From contig NZ_JAEMNU010000094.1 of NCBI RefSeq assembly GCF_016461825.1, forward strand, positions 21,244 to 85,243: 64,000 nt of DNA, written 5' to 3'. The position numbers were made by a program, and so were the translations under genes. Shown here in pieces: positions 48,659 to 59,814 of the stretch. The notes below the pieces were generated by a model that did not search any database, had not been told where the DNA came from, and saw only the letters and a program-made list of their open reading frames with translations. The DNA comes from Rugamonas violacea (lineage in GTDB: Bacteria > Pseudomonadota > Gammaproteobacteria > Burkholderiales > Burkholderiaceae_D). How positions within the stretch are numbered: the first letter of the stretch is position 1; every line of letters starts with the position of its first letter.

Positions 48659-49489
48659 CTACTGTGTATGCCTGCTGATTGGCTTTAAATTATTCGTATT
48701 TTTCTTTGCTGCCGCCGGTCGCGGTTTCGGCTTGGCGCCCTCGGCCGGAATCTTCAATCCCGTCGCCGACAAGGCCAACCCGTTCTGGTAACGCATATCG
48801 ATGGTCTCGATGTTCGGCAGGTGGGTCACCAGTTGCGGGTAGATCCCCATCAGCCGGTCGACCCTTTCCTTCAAGGTGGTGCTGGTCTGCTCGCGACCCA
48901 GCGCCACGCTCATGCCGTTGTTCAGTTTCACCGTCCACGCATAGCGGGTCGACAGCGACAACGCCTGCGGCACCAGCTGCAGCGGGGCGAACCAGCCGCG
49001 CAGTTCGGCGAAGCGCGACAGCACTTCCTTCTCGCTGCCCTCCGGTCCGTCGAACTCGGGCAGCACGTGGTCCTCTTCCGCCTCGGCCAGGTTGGCGGTG
49101 AAGACATCGCCCTTGGTCGACAGCAGGCGGCCGTCCTCGCCCCAGGTGCCCAGCGCCTCGTGTTCCTCCAGCGCGACGATCAACTGGTCCGGCCATTCGC
49201 GGCGCACGGTGGCGCGGCGGACCCAGGGCACCGACTCGAAGGCCAGCCGCACCGCGTCCAAATTGGTGGTGAAGAAGTTACCCTTGATGCGACCCAGCGC
49301 GCCGTTGCGCAGCGTGAGATGGTTCACATGCTTGAGTTCATCCTGCGCCATGCTCTCGATGCGGATGGTGCGCAAGGTGAACATGGGCCGCTGCGCCAGC
49401 CACCAGACGCCCGCTGCCAGGCATGCCAGCAGCGCCAGGGCAAAGATGCCGTTGGCGGTAGCATTCAAGGCTTTAGCGTCTTGCCACAT
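48659..49489 (-). CDS. ftsQ: Cell division protein FtsQ
   Basis: Bitopic divisome protein, 276 aa: short cytoplasmic N-terminus, TM helix about 14-32 (GIFALALLACLAAGVWWLA), POTRA domain (about 36-106, TLRTIRIESMAQDELKHVNH) and FtsQ beta domain. C-terminus is Lys/Pro-rich. Bridges FtsK to FtsL/FtsB. Twelve bases separate it from ddl. Confidence 0.95.
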   Translation of the reverse strand: MWQDAKALNATANGIFALALLACLAAGVWWLAQRPMFTLRTIRIESMAQDELKHVNHLTLRNGALGRIKGNFFTTNLDAVRLAFESVPWVRRATVRREWPDQLIVALEEHEALGTWGEDGRLLSTKGDVFTANLAEAEEDHVLPEFDGPEGSEKEVLSRFAELRGWFAPLQLVPQALSLSTRYAWTVKLNNGMSVALGREQTSTTLKERVDRLMGIYPQLVTHLPNIETIDMRYQNGLALSATGLKIPAEGAKPKPRPAAAKKNTNNLKPISRHTQ

Positions 49490-49501
49490 AGTCGATTACC
49501 C

Positions 49502-50488
49502 TTATACCTGGACGGCGGCGGGCGTCGCCGACCCGGCCATCTTCAAACGCGCCGCGCGCAAAATTTCCACACACAGATCCTCATAGCTGATGCCCTCGGC
49601 GCGCGCCGCCATCGGCACCAGCGAGTGGCTGGTCATGCCGGGCGAGGTGTTCGCCTCCAGCAGGAAGGGTTTCTGGTCGCTCTCGCGCAGCAGCACGTCG
49701 ACCCGGCCCCAACCCTCGCAACCGAGCGTGCGGTAGGCTTCCACGGCGATGCGCCGCACCTCGGCGGCCAGCGCCGGTTCCAGCACGGCCGGGCAGAAGT
49801 ATTGCGTGTCGTCGGTGAAGTACTTGTTCTGGTAATCGTAATTGCCCTTCGGCGCGACGATCTCAACGATCGGCAGCGCGCGCGCGTTGACACCCCGTCC
49901 GAGAATGGCGACGGTGAGTTCGCGGCCGGTGACGAAGGCCTCGGCCAGCACCGAGTCGTCCAGCGCGGCGGCGATGTCGTAGGCGGCCTGGAACTCTTCC
50001 ACCGCGCCGACCTTGGTGATGCCGATCGACGAACCCTCGTGCGGCGGCTTGACGATCAGCGGCAGGCCCAGCTCGGCGGCCACCTTGGCCAGGTCGGCGC
50101 CGTTGTCGAGCACCGCGTACTGCGGCGTCGGCAGGCCGTGCATCAGCCAGACGATCTTGGTGGCGATCTTGTCCATGCCGACCGCGCAGGCCATCACGCC
50201 GCTGCCGGTGTAGGGAATGCCCAGTTGTTCCAGCGCGCCCTGCAGGCTGCCGTCTTCGCCGAAGCGGCCGTGCAGCGCGATGAAGACGCGGTCGAATTGT
50301 TCCGCCGCCAGCTCGGCCAGCGTGCGCAGGCCGGTGTCGAAGGGGTGGGCGTCGATGCCCTTGCTCAGCAGCGCCTTCAGCACGCCGGCGCCGGACATCA
50401 GCGAAACCTCGCGCTCGGCGGAGCGGCCGCCGAACAGCACGCCGACCTTGCCGAGTGCCTGTGCTTCAGTGGGAGTAATGTGGTTCAC
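49502..50488 (-). CDS. ddl: D-alanine--D-alanine ligase
   Basis: ATP-grasp ligase (328 aa) forming D-Ala-D-Ala for Mur[20 protein letters not shown] at the N-terminus, [26 protein letters not shown] (in part), [15 protein letters not shown] and [17 protein letters not shown] are DdlB-type signatures. Separated from murC by 2 bases. Confidence 0.97.
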   Translation of the reverse strand: MNHITPTEAQALGKVGVLFGGRSAEREVSLMSGAGVLKALLSKGIDAHPFDTGLRTLAELAAEQFDRVFIALHGRFGEDGSLQGALEQLGIPYTGSGVMACAVGMDKIATKIVWLMHGLPTPQYAVLDNGADLAKVAAELGLPLIVKPPHEGSSIGITKVGAVEEFQAAYDIAAALDDSVLAEAFVTGRELTVAILGRGVNARALPIVEIVAPKGNYDYQNKYFTDDTQYFCPAVLEPALAAEVRRIAVEAYRTLGCEGWGRVDVLLRESDQKPFLLEANTSPGMTSHSLVPMAARAEGISYEDLCVEILRAARLKMAGSATPAAVQV

Positions 50489-50490
50489 GT

Positions 50491-51906
50491 TCAGACCTTC
50501 GGATAGTTAGTCAGTTTTGCCGGCACGCCGCTGATCGAGCCCGCGCCCATGGTGATGACGACGTCGCCGTCGCGCACCACGCTCATGATGGTTTCCGGCA
50601 TATCGCCGATGGCTTCCACAAAAATCGGTTCGGTCTTGCCGCGGGCGCGCAGCGCGTGCGCCAGCGCGCGGCCGTCGGCCGCCACCACCGGCGACTCGCC
50701 GGCGGCGTAGACCTCGGCCAGCAGCAGCACGTCGGCGTTGCCGAGCACCTTGACGAAGTCCTCGAACAGGTCGCGCGTGCGGCTGTAGCGGTGCGGCTGG
50801 AAGGCCAGCACCAGGCGGCGGCCGGGGAAGGCGGCGCGCGCGGCGGCCAGGGTCACCTCGGTCTCGACCGGGTGGTGGCCGAAGTCGTCGACCAGCGCGA
50901 ACGTGCCGTTGTTGGCACCATCGGCGCCATCGGCGCCGACAATCGCCACCTCGCCGTAGCGGGTGAAGCGGCGGCCGACGCCGGCAAAGCCGGCCAGGCC
51001 GGCCTGGGTGTCCTTGTCCTCGACGCCGATCTCGCGGGCGATGGCCACCGCCGAGCAGGCGTTCTGCACATTGTGCATGCCGGGCTGGTTGAGCACCACG
51101 TCGAGGTCGGGGTAGCCGTCCTGGATCACCGTGAAGTGCATCTCCAGGCCGACCGCGCGGGCGTTCACGGCGCGCACCTCGGCCTCCTCGTGGAAGCCGT
51201 AGGTGGTCACCGGCTTGGTGACGAAGGGGATGATCGAACGCACGTGCTGGTCGTCGATGCACAGCATGGCGCGGCCGTAGAACGGCAGACGGTGGGTGAA
51301 CTGCACGAAGGCCTGCTTGAGCTTGTCGAAATCGTGCTCGTAGGTCTCCATGTGGTCGGCGTCGATGTTGGTGATGACCTCGATCATCGGCGTCAGGTTG
51401 AGGAAGGAGGCGTCCGACTCGTCGGCCTCGGCCACCAGGTACTCGCCGGTGCCCAGCTTGGCGTTGGCGCCGGCGCTGGTCAGGCGGCCGCCGATGACGA
51501 AGGTCGGATCGAGTCCGCCCTGCGCCAGCACGGAGGCGACCAGGCTGGTGGTGGTGGTCTTGCCGTGGGTGCCGGCGATGGCGATGCCGCGCTTCAGGCG
51601 CATCAACTCGCCCAGCATGACGGCGCGCGGCACGATGGGGATCTTGCGGCCGCGCGCGGCCACCACTTCCGGGTTGTCCTGCTGGACGGCGGTCGAGGTG
51701 ACCACCGCGTCGGCGTTGCCGATGTTCTCGGCGGCGTGGCCCTGGGCCACCTTGGCGCCCAGGCCGACCAGGCGCTGGGTCACCGCGTTGCTGCCCAGGT
51801 CGGAGCCGGTGACGGTGTAGCCGAGCGTGAGCAGCACTTCGGCGATGCCGCTCATGCCGCTGCCGCCGATGCCGACGAAGTGAATATTTTGTACTTTGTG
51901 CTTCAT
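50491..51906 (-). CDS. murC: UDP-N-acetylmuramate--L-alanine ligase
   Basis: First amino-acid-adding Mur ligase, 471 aa. [17 protein letters not shown] (9-25), ATP loop GTHGKTTTT (112-120), FQPHRYSRT in the C-terminal domain. Stop/start overlap of 4 bp with murG (ATGA). Confidence 0.98.
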   Translation of the reverse strand: MKHKVQNIHFVGIGGSGMSGIAEVLLTLGYTVTGSDLGSNAVTQRLVGLGAKVAQGHAAENIGNADAVVTSTAVQQDNPEVVAARGRKIPIVPRAVMLGELMRLKRGIAIAGTHGKTTTTSLVASVLAQGGLDPTFVIGGRLTSAGANAKLGTGEYLVAEADESDASFLNLTPMIEVITNIDADHMETYEHDFDKLKQAFVQFTHRLPFYGRAMLCIDDQHVRSIIPFVTKPVTTYGFHEEAEVRAVNARAVGLEMHFTVIQDGYPDLDVVLNQPGMHNVQNACSAVAIAREIGVEDKDTQAGLAGFAGVGRRFTRYGEVAIVGADGADGANNGTFALVDDFGHHPVETEVTLAAARAAFPGRRLVLAFQPHRYSRTRDLFEDFVKVLGNADVLLLAEVYAAGESPVVAADGRALAHALRARGKTEPIFVEAIGDMPETIMSVVRDGDVVITMGAGSISGVPAKLTNYPKV

Positions 51907-52970
51907 GCCAGTTGTTCCAATACGTTTGCGATCGCGTCGTTCGCGTCGCGCTTACCCGCCGCGCGCGCCGCCGTTGCCATGGTCTGGCAGGCGCCGCGCG
52001 TCAGCGTTTCGAGCAGGGTTGCCAGGCTTCTGGCGTTCATTTCCGTTTGCGGCATATGGATCGCCGCGTTTTGCCGCGCCATCCATTGCGCGTTGTCGCG
52101 CTGGTGGCTGGTGGTGGAGGCGACCAGCGGGACCAACACGCTGGCGACGCCGGCGGCGGTCAGTTCGGACAGCGTAATGGCGCCGGCGCGGCATATTATC
52201 AGATCGGCATCACGATAGGCGCACGCCATGTCGTCGATGAAGTCGACCACGTTGGCGTCCACGCCCGCTTGCGCGTAGGCGGCGCGCAGCGCATCGATGT
52301 TTTTCTTGCCCGACTGGTGGGTCACCAGCGGCCTTTGCTCGGCCGGGATCAGCGCCAGCGCGGCCGGCAGGTTGTCGTTGAGCGCCTTGGCGCCCAGGCT
52401 GCCGCCCACCACCAGAATGCGCAGCGGACCGCTGCGGCCGGCGAAGCGCTGCTCCGGTCCGGCCAGGTCGAGTATCTCCCGGCGCACCGGATTGCCGGTG
52501 ACGATGGCCTTGCCGGCGGCGCGGCCGAAGTTGGCCGGGAAGCCGAAGCAGACTTTTTTCGCCAGCGGCGTCAGCGTCTTGTTCGACAACAGCAGCGCCG
52601 CGTCGGCGTTGACCAGCACCAGCGGCACGCCGCGCAAACGCGCCATCATGCCGCCGGGGACGGTGACGTAGCCGCCCATGCCCAGCACCACGTCCGGCTT
52701 GCGGCTGCCGATGTAGCCGAAGCAGGCGGCAAAGCCGGCCAGCATCTTGAAGCCGCCGCTGAGCGTGTGCTTGAGACCCTTGCCGCGCATGCCGGTGAAG
52801 TCGATGGCGTCCATCGCGATGCCGTGTTTCGGCACCAGCTCCTGTTCCATGCCGTGGGCGGTGCCCAGCCAGCTCACTTCCCAGCCGCGCGCGCGCATGG
52901 TTTGCGCGATCGCCAGGCCGGGGAAAATGTGGCCGCCGGTACCGGCCGCCATAATCATCAATCGTTTCAT
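51903..52970 (-). CDS. murG: UDP-GlcNAc transferase MurG
   Basis: Peripheral membrane glycosyltransferase (355 aa) turning lipid I into lipid [17 protein letters not shown] (8-22), [24 protein letters not shown] and the UDP-GlcNAc site [23 protein letters not shown] (in part). Overlaps ftsW by 4 bp. Confidence 0.98.
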   Translation of the reverse strand: MKRLMIMAAGTGGHIFPGLAIAQTMRARGWEVSWLGTAHGMEQELVPKHGIAMDAIDFTGMRGKGLKHTLSGGFKMLAGFAACFGYIGSRKPDVVLGMGGYVTVPGGMMARLRGVPLVLVNADAALLLSNKTLTPLAKKVCFGFPANFGRAAGKAIVTGNPVRREILDLAGPEQRFAGRSGPLRILVVGGSLGAKALNDNLPAALALIPAEQRPLVTHQSGKKNIDALRAAYAQAGVDANVVDFIDDMACAYRDADLIICRAGAITLSELTAAGVASVLVPLVASTTSHQRDNAQWMARQNAAIHMPQTEMNARSLATLLETLTRGACQTMATAARAAGKRDANDAIANVLEQLA

Positions 52971-54187
52971 AATCTGCCACCACGCATCAGAACCCGGTTC
53001 TCGTAGTCGATCCGGAGCAGGATCGCGAGTCCGACGCAGTTAATCACCACACCCGTGCCGCCATAGCTCATCAGCGGCAAGGTCAAACCCTTGGTCGGCA
53101 GCAGACCGAGGTTGACACCCATGTTAATAAACGTTTGCACACCGATCCAGATGCCGATGCCCTTGGCGGTGAGGCCGGCGAAGGTCTGGTCGATGGCGAT
53201 GGCCTGGCGGCCGATGTCGAAGGCGCGCTTGATGATCCAGTAGAACAGCGCGATCACCACCAGCACGCCGGCCAGGCCCAATTCCTCGCCGATCACCGCC
53301 AGCAGGAAGTCGGTATGCGCCTCCGGCAGGTAGTGCAGCTTCTCGACGCTGCCGCCCAGGCCAACGCCAAAAATCTCGCCGCGCCCGAAAGCGATCAGCG
53401 AGTGGGTCAGCTGGTAGGCCTTGTTCAGCGCGTTGTCCTCCTGCCAGGGATCGAGGTAGGCGAAGTAGCGCTCGCGGCGGAACTTCGACAGCGCGATGAT
53501 CGAGCCGAAAATCGTCACCAGCACGGCGCCGATGCCGCCGAACCAGATGGCGTTGATCCCGCCGAGGAACAGGATGCCCATGGCGATGCAAACGATCACG
53601 CCGAAGGCGCCCAGGTCGGGCTCCAACAGCAGCAACAGGCCGACGCAGCCGACCGCCAGCGCCATCGGCATGAAGCCCTTGGTCAGCTTGTGCATGTATT
53701 CCTGCTTGCGCACGGTGTAGTCGGCCGCGTACAGCACCGCCACCACCTTCATCAACTCGGACGGCTGGATGTTGAACACCTTCAGCGACAGCCAGCGGCG
53801 GCCGCCGTTGACCACCACGCCGAGGCCGGGAATCAGCACCAGCACCAGCAGCACCAGGGTGCCGATGAACAGATACGGCGCGGCGCGCTGCAGGTCGGCG
53901 ATGCGGATGCGGAAGACGAACAGGCCGGCCACCAGCGAGACGACGACGAACATCGCCTGGCGCATCAGGAAGTAGGTGTTCTGCCAGCGTACATAGTTGG
54001 CGAACTTGGGCGAGTCGGGCAGCGAGATCGAGGCCGAGTAGACCATCACCATCCCCAGCAGCATCAGCAGCAGGGTGACCCAGACCAGCGGCTGGTCGTA
54101 TTCCATCATCTTCGACTGCCGGGCGCGACTGTCCATCGGCGTGCCGGCCGACGATCCAGAGAAGCGGAATGGCAGTTGGAAGGACAT
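52967..54187 (-). CDS. ftsW: Lipid II polymerase FtsW
   Basis: SEDS-family septal glycosyltransferase, 406 aa, about ten transmembrane helices. [29 protein letters not shown], and the C-terminal [22 protein letters not shown] are typical. Start [11 protein letters not shown] overlaps the murD stop by one base (TGATG). Confidence 0.96.
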   Translation of the reverse strand: MSFQLPFRFSGSSAGTPMDSRARQSKMMEYDQPLVWVTLLLMLLGMVMVYSASISLPDSPKFANYVRWQNTYFLMRQAMFVVVSLVAGLFVFRIRIADLQRAAPYLFIGTLVLLVLVLIPGLGVVVNGGRRWLSLKVFNIQPSELMKVVAVLYAADYTVRKQEYMHKLTKGFMPMALAVGCVGLLLLLEPDLGAFGVIVCIAMGILFLGGINAIWFGGIGAVLVTIFGSIIALSKFRRERYFAYLDPWQEDNALNKAYQLTHSLIAFGRGEIFGVGLGGSVEKLHYLPEAHTDFLLAVIGEELGLAGVLVVIALFYWIIKRAFDIGRQAIAIDQTFAGLTAKGIGIWIGVQTFINMGVNLGLLPTKGLTLPLMSYGGTGVVINCVGLAILLRIDYENRVLMRGGRL

Positions 54188-55689
54188 CAGATCTCCTGTC
54201 CGTGGTCGAGCGCGATGCCGCGCACGGCGTCGACGAAGACCTCGGCGCGGTGGGCGTAGTTCTTGAACATGTCCATGCTGGCGCAGGCGGGCGACAGCAG
54301 CACCGCGTCGCCGGCCTTGGCCAGCGCGCTGGCGCGTTGCACCGCCAACGGCAGGTCGGCGCAGTCCTCGATTTCGACACCGCTCGACTCCAGCGCGGCG
54401 CGCAGCGCCGGCGCGTCGCGGCCGATCAGCAGCACCGCGCGCACATAGCGCGACACCGGCTCGGCCAGCGGCGCGAAGTCCTGGCCCTTGCCGTCGCCGC
54501 CGGCGATCAGCAGCAGGCGTTGCTGCTCGCCGGCGAAGCTCTTGCCCAGGCCGACCAGCGCGGCCACGGTGGCGCCGACGTTGGTGCCCTTGCTGTCGTC
54601 GTAGTATTCGATCTGGTTGACGGCGGTGATCAGTTCGACCCGGTGCGGTTGGCCGCGATATTCGCGCAGGCCGTGCAGCAGCGGCGCCAGCGGCAGGCCG
54701 ATGGCGCGGCACAGGGCCAGCGCGGCCAGCGCGTTGGCGGCGTTGTGCAGGCCACGGATTTGCAGGGCGTCGGCCGGCATCAGGTTCTTGATGCTGCACT
54801 CGGCCGGTTCGGGTGCCGGCTCGTTCTTGCGGCGCTTCTTCTGCTCGACCTCTTCGGCCGGCTCGGCGCTGGCCAGCCAGAAGATGCCGCGCTCGTTGTT
54901 CAGGCCGAAGCTGTCGGCCAGCAGCGGGGCGTCGGTGCCGAAGGTGGCGCCGGCGCCGGCCGGATCGGCCATCCGCATCACGGCGGCGTCGTCGCGGTTC
55001 AGCACGCGCACGGTGTCGGCGCCGAAGATGCGTTGTTTGTCGGCCGCGTAGGCGGCCATGCTGCCGTGCCAGTCCAGGTGGTCCTGGCTGAGATTGAGCA
55101 CGGTGGCGGCGTCGGCCCGCAGGCTGAAGGTGGTGTGCAGCTGGAAGCTTGACAACTCAAGTACCCATACCTGCGGCAGGGTTTTCTCCGCCACCGCCTG
55201 GCGCAGCACGTCCAGCGCGGCCGGGCTGATATTGCCGGCGACGCGGACGGTCTGGCCGGCGCGTTCGCACAGTTGGCCGACCAGGCTGGTGACGGTGGTC
55301 TTGCCGTTGGTGCCGGTGATGGCGATGACTTTCGGCTGGTAGGCGCGTTCGTCCTTCAGCACTTCCAGCGCCTGGGCGAACAGTTCGATCTCGCCCCACA
55401 GCGGCAGGCCGCGCGCGGCGGCGGCCGGCGCGATCTCGGCCAGCTCGCGGTTCGGCGCCAAGCCGGGGCTGACGGCGACCAGGCTGATCCCCTCCAGCAG
55501 CTCGGCGCCGAACGGGCCGGCGATGAACTCGACGTCCGGCACGGCGGCGCGCAGCGCGGCCAGGCGCTCGGGCGCCTGGCGGGTGTCGGCCACACGCAGG
55601 CGCGCGCCGCACTCGGCCAGCCAGAGCGCCATCGCCAGGCCGGATTCACCCAGCCCCAATACCAGTGCGTGTTGTGCCAGATAGATCAT
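54187..55689 (-). CDS. murD: UDP-MurNAc-L-Ala--D-glutamate ligase
   Basis: Adds D-Glu in the cytoplasm, 500 aa, longer than the usual 440-450. [13 protein letters not shown] (7-19), ATP loop GTNGKTT (126-132), [15 protein letters not shown], and HRVE/DDSKGTN in the C-terminal part. The extra length comes from an Ala/Glu/Lys/Pro-rich insert around 274-298 ([19 protein letters not shown]) in the central domain. ATG at 55689 overlaps the mraY stop by one base; longer upstream readings lie inside mraY. Confidence 0.95.
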   Translation of the reverse strand: MIYLAQHALVLGLGESGLAMALWLAECGARLRVADTRQAPERLAALRAAVPDVEFIAGPFGAELLEGISLVAVSPGLAPNRELAEIAPAAAARGLPLWGEIELFAQALEVLKDERAYQPKVIAITGTNGKTTVTSLVGQLCERAGQTVRVAGNISPAALDVLRQAVAEKTLPQVWVLELSSFQLHTTFSLRADAATVLNLSQDHLDWHGSMAAYAADKQRIFGADTVRVLNRDDAAVMRMADPAGAGATFGTDAPLLADSFGLNNERGIFWLASAEPAEEVEQKKRRKNEPAPEPAECSIKNLMPADALQIRGLHNAANALAALALCRAIGLPLAPLLHGLREYRGQPHRVELITAVNQIEYYDDSKGTNVGATVAALVGLGKSFAGEQQRLLLIAGGDGKGQDFAPLAEPVSRYVRAVLLIGRDAPALRAALESSGVEIEDCADLPLAVQRASALAKAGDAVLLSPACASMDMFKNYAHRAEVFVDAVRGIALDHGQEI

Positions 55690-56858
55690 CAGCGCAGCTT
55701 CAGGGTGGACAGACCAACCAGTACCAGCATCATCGTGATGATCCAAAAGCGCACGACGACCTGGGTCTCTTTCCAGCCTTTTTGTTCAAAGTGGTGGTGC
55801 AGCGGCGCCATCAGGAAGACGCGGCGGCCGACGCCGAAGCGCTTCTTGGTGATCTTGAACCAGGTCACCTGGATGATCACCGACACCGTCTCGGCGACGA
55901 ACACGCCGCCCATGATGAACAGCACGATCTCCTGGCGCACGATGACGGCCAGGGTGCCGAGCGCGCCGCCCAGCGCCAGCGCGCCGACGTCGCCCATGAA
56001 GACCTGGGCCGGGTGGGTGTTAAACCACAGGAAGGCCAGGCCGGCGCCGGCCAGCGCGCCGCAGAAGATGATCAATTCGCCCGCGCCGGGAATATGCGGA
56101 ATGAACAGGTATTTCGAATAGGTGGCGCTGCCGGTCAGGTAGGCGAACAGGCCGAGCGCGGCGCCGACCAGGATGGTCGGCATGATGGCCAGGCCGTCCA
56201 GGCCGTCGGTGAAGTTGACGGCGTTGCTGGTGCCGACGATGACGCAATAGGTCAGCGCGATGAAGCCCCACACGCCGAGCGGGTAGCTGACGGTCTTGAA
56301 GAAGGGCACGATCAAGTCGGCCTTCGGCGGCAGGTCCATCGAGAAGCCCGACTGCACCCAGGCGAAGAACAGCTCGAACACCTTGCCGGCGTTGGGCGCC
56401 GACACCGAAAAGGCCAGGTACAGCGCGGCGACGATGCCGACCAGCGACTGCCAGAAGTATTTTTCGACCGAGCGCATGCCCTCCGGGTCCTGCCGCACCA
56501 CCTTGCGGTAGTCGTCGACCCAGCCGACCATGCCGAAGCCCAGCGTGACCACCAGCACCGGCCAGATCAGGCGGTTCGACAGGTCGCACCACAGCAGCGT
56601 CGAAACGCCGATCGAGATCAGCAGCAGCACGCCGCCCATGGTCGGCGTGCCGTGTTTTTTCAGGTGGGTCTGCGGACCGTCGGTGCGCACCGCCTGGCCG
56701 TACTTCATCGCGGTCAGCTTGCGGATCACGGCGGGACCGGCGCACAGGCCGATCGTCAACGCCGTGATGGTGGCGAACACCGCGCGGAAGGTGATGAAGT
56801 TAAAGACCCGTAACGGCCCCAGGTCTTGTTGAAAATACTGTGCGAGCCAAAGCAGCAT
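55689..56858 (-). CDS. mraY: Phospho-MurNAc-pentapeptide transferase MraY
   Basis: Polytopic membrane enzyme forming lipid I, 389 aa, with some ten helices. [39 protein letters not shown] and [14 protein letters not shown] are the invariant segments. Only 2 bases separate it from murF. Confidence 0.98.
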   Translation of the reverse strand: MLLWLAQYFQQDLGPLRVFNFITFRAVFATITALTIGLCAGPAVIRKLTAMKYGQAVRTDGPQTHLKKHGTPTMGGVLLLISIGVSTLLWCDLSNRLIWPVLVVTLGFGMVGWVDDYRKVVRQDPEGMRSVEKYFWQSLVGIVAALYLAFSVSAPNAGKVFELFFAWVQSGFSMDLPPKADLIVPFFKTVSYPLGVWGFIALTYCVIVGTSNAVNFTDGLDGLAIMPTILVGAALGLFAYLTGSATYSKYLFIPHIPGAGELIIFCGALAGAGLAFLWFNTHPAQVFMGDVGALALGGALGTLAVIVRQEIVLFIMGGVFVAETVSVIIQVTWFKITKKRFGVGRRVFLMAPLHHHFEQKGWKETQVVVRFWIITMMLVLVGLSTLKLR

Positions 56859-56860
56859 GA

Positions 56861-58252
56861 TTAGTGTGTTTCCTTGTTAGCTTGTTGCGATCCAATCAAA
56901 TGCTGCACGACCCGTTCCATCTTCATGAAGCGGGAGCCCTTGATCAATACGGTTGCGCTCGACGTCACGGCCGCGTCCACGGCGGCCAGAAGTGCGTCGA
57001 TGTGTTCAAAATGACGAATCGATGCGCCGTGCATGTGGCGCGCCAATTCACCGATGGTCAGCACCTGTTCGATGCCCTTGCTCTGCGCGTAAGCGCCGAT
57101 CTCTTCGTGGAACTCCCTGCCCTGGTCGCCCACTTCGCCCATGTCGCCCAGCACCAGCACGCGCGGCGCGGCGGCGCCGGCCAACACGTCGATGGCGGCG
57201 CGCACCGAGTCCGGATTGGCGTTGTAGCTGTCGTCGATCAGCACGGCGCCGTTGGCGGCGGCCTTCCTTTGCAGGCGGCCGCTGACCGGCGCGAAACTGT
57301 CCAAGCCCAGTTTGATCGCTTCGACCGGCACGCCGGCGGCGAAGCTGCAGGCCACGGCGGCCAGCGCGTTGCGCACATTGTGTTCGCCGGCCGCTTGCAG
57401 GCGGACGAAGAACTGCACCGCTTCGGCGCCGTCCTGGAGGATGGTGATGAACATCTCGTTGCCGAAGTCGCCGGCGCGGAAGGTGCAGCTGACATCGGCC
57501 TCTTTCGACAGGCCGAAGGTCAGGACGCGGCGCGCGCCGGCCAGCCCCTGCCACAGCGGCGTGAACTCGTCGCCGTGCGGGAAGACGGCGACGCCGTCGG
57601 CCGGCAGCGCGGCCAGCACGGCGCCGTTCTCCAGCGCCACCGCCTCGACGGTGTGCATGAATTCCTGGTGTTCGCGCTGGGCGTTGTTGACCATGCCGAT
57701 GGTCGGCGCGGCGATGGCGGCCAGGCGGCCGATCTCGCCGGGATGGTTCATGCCCAGTTCGACCACGGCGGCGCGCTGCGCCGCGTCCAGGCGGAACAGG
57801 GTCAGCGGCACGCCGATCTCGTTGTTCAGATTACCCCGCGTCGCCAGGCGGCCGTCTTCGCCATACGCGGCGGCCAGCACGGCGGCGATCATTTCCTTGA
57901 CGGTGGTCTTGCCGTTGCTGCCGGTGACGCCGATGACGGGCACGGCGAACTTGCGGCGCCAGTAATTGGCGATCTGGCCCAAGGCGACCAGGGTGTTGGG
58001 TACGACGATGGCCGGCAAGGTCCAGCCGGCCGGCAATTCTTCCACCACCACGGCGGCGACGCCGCGCTCGGCCACCTGGGCCAGGAAGGCGTGGGCGTCG
58101 AACACCTCGCCGCGCAGGGCGACGAACAAGGCGCCGGCCGCGACGCTGCGGCTGTCGGTCGAGACGCCGGAAAACGTGAAGTCACCGGCGGCGCAGTTTT
58201 CCAGCCGCACGCCGGCGATACTAGGCAGAACCTGTGCCAATACAGCTTGCAT
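56861..58252 (-). CDS. murF: UDP-MurNAc-tripeptide--D-Ala-D-Ala ligase
   Basis: Adds the D-Ala-D-Ala made by Ddl, 463 aa. STDSRSV (31-37), ATP loop [14 protein letters not shown] (108-121), [24 protein letters not shown]. Start overlaps the murE stop by one base (TGATG). Confidence 0.97.
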   Translation of the reverse strand: MQAVLAQVLPSIAGVRLENCAAGDFTFSGVSTDSRSVAAGALFVALRGEVFDAHAFLAQVAERGVAAVVVEELPAGWTLPAIVVPNTLVALGQIANYWRRKFAVPVIGVTGSNGKTTVKEMIAAVLAAAYGEDGRLATRGNLNNEIGVPLTLFRLDAAQRAAVVELGMNHPGEIGRLAAIAAPTIGMVNNAQREHQEFMHTVEAVALENGAVLAALPADGVAVFPHGDEFTPLWQGLAGARRVLTFGLSKEADVSCTFRAGDFGNEMFITILQDGAEAVQFFVRLQAAGEHNVRNALAAVACSFAAGVPVEAIKLGLDSFAPVSGRLQRKAAANGAVLIDDSYNANPDSVRAAIDVLAGAAAPRVLVLGDMGEVGDQGREFHEEIGAYAQSKGIEQVLTIGELARHMHGASIRHFEHIDALLAAVDAAVTSSATVLIKGSRFMKMERVVQHLIGSQQANKETH

Positions 58253-59814
58253 CAGTTCGTCCTCATCATGGTCAGGCGGGCCGACAGCGCCAACTGGGCG
58301 TGGTCAGCGTCGGAGAACGGCAGCTTCTTGCCCTTGATTTCCTGGTAGGGCTCGTGGCCCTTGCCGGCCAACAGGATCACGTCCGGCTTGGCGGCGTGCT
58401 TGATGGCCGAGAGGATGGCGGCGGCGCGGTCTTCCACCGTCTGCAGCGCCGAACTCGGATGCTGCCGGTCCATGCCGGCGACGATCTGCGCGATGATCGC
58501 GTGCGGATCTTCGCTGCGCGGATTGTCGCTGGTGACCAGCACGTGGTCGGCGGTTTGGGCGATGGCGCCCATCTGCGGCCGCTTGCCCGGGTCGCGGTCG
58601 CCGCCGCAGCCGAACACGCACCACAGCTGGCCGCCGCGATCGGTCGCCACCTGGCGCAGCGCGTGCAGGGTTTTTTCCAGCGCGTCCGGCGTGTGGGCGT
58701 AGTCGATCACCACCATCGGCGCGTCCTGGCCGCCGACCTGCTGCATGCGGCCGGGGGCCGGCCGCAGCGCTTCGATGGCGTCGATGGCGGCGCGCAGGCC
58801 CAGGCCCTTGGCCAGCAAGGCGCCGAGCACGCCGAGCGCGTTGCTGATGTTGAAGTGGCCGACCAGATGGGTCTTCACCAGGGCCACGCCGAGCGGGCAC
58901 TCCAGATGGAATTCGGTGCCGGCGTTGCGGCTGCTGCGGAACTGGCTGGCGCGCAGCATCAGCACGCCGTCCAGGTCGGGCTGGGCGGCGGCGTCGCGCA
59001 AGGTGTAGCCGATGACGGGGATGGCGCCGGCCAGCTTGCCGCGCACCTGATCGACCAGGCGCAGGCCCATGGCGTCGTCCAGATTGAGCACGGCGGTTTT
59101 CAGGCCGGGCCAGTCGAACAGGCGGGTCTTGGCGGCCTCGTAGGCGGCCATGTCGCCGTGGTAGTCGAGGTGGTCGCGGGTCAGGTTGGTGAACAGCGCG
59201 ACGTCGAAGTGCATGCCGGCGACGCGGCCCTGTTCCAGGCCGATCGAGGACACTTCGATCGCCAGCGCGGTGGCGCCGGCGGCGCGGCTGTCGGCCAGGG
59301 TGCGGGCCAGCAGCACGGCGTCCGGCGTGGTGTAGCCGGTGACGTCGTAGTCGACTTCGCCGCGCGGCTTGAACAGGCCGACGCCCAGGGTGCCGATGAC
59401 GGCGGCCGGTTCGCCGCCGCGCGACAGCGCCTGGCCGAGCCAGACGGCCGACGAGGTTTTGCCGTTGGTGCCGGTGACGCCGACGCTGAACATGGCGGCG
59501 TCCGGCATGCCGTAGCAGGCGTGGGCGATGGCGCCGGCGCGCGGCTTGAGCTGCTCGACGGCGATGTGCGGCACGCTCCAGGCGGCGTTCCAGTTGAAAC
59601 CGGCCGGATCGTAGACCACCACGGCGGCGCCCTGCCCGATGGCCGTCTCGATGAAGTTGCGGCCGTCGCCGGCGTCGCCGGGATAGGCGAAGAACACGTC
59701 GCCCGGCTTGACGCGGCGCGAGTCGGAGGCCAGGTGCGCCAGCGGCGCCAAGGCGCGGATCTGGGCGGCGACGGCGCTCGGCGCGAAATCAGTTTTTGTC
59801 ATGCGGGTGCTCAC
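58252..59814 (-). CDS. murE: UDP-MurNAc-tripeptide synthetase (meso-DAP adding)
   Basis: Adds the third residue of the stem peptide, 520 aa. SDSRRVKPGDVFFA (30-43), ATP loop TGTNGKTSS (114-122). The DNPR motif (430-433, followed by SEDP) is diagnostic for meso-diaminopimelate rather than lysine, as expected for a Gram-negative. Overlaps ftsI by 4 bp. Confidence 0.98.
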   Translation of the reverse strand: MSTRMTKTDFAPSAVAAQIRALAPLAHLASDSRRVKPGDVFFAYPGDAGDGRNFIETAIGQGAAVVVYDPAGFNWNAAWSVPHIAVEQLKPRAGAIAHACYGMPDAAMFSVGVTGTNGKTSSAVWLGQALSRGGEPAAVIGTLGVGLFKPRGEVDYDVTGYTTPDAVLLARTLADSRAAGATALAIEVSSIGLEQGRVAGMHFDVALFTNLTRDHLDYHGDMAAYEAAKTRLFDWPGLKTAVLNLDDAMGLRLVDQVRGKLAGAIPVIGYTLRDAAAQPDLDGVLMLRASQFRSSRNAGTEFHLECPLGVALVKTHLVGHFNISNALGVLGALLAKGLGLRAAIDAIEALRPAPGRMQQVGGQDAPMVVIDYAHTPDALEKTLHALRQVATDRGGQLWCVFGCGGDRDPGKRPQMGAIAQTADHVLVTSDNPRSEDPHAIIAQIVAGMDRQHPSSALQTVEDRAAAILSAIKHAAKPDVILLAGKGHEPYQEIKGKKLPFSDADHAQLALSARLTMMRTN

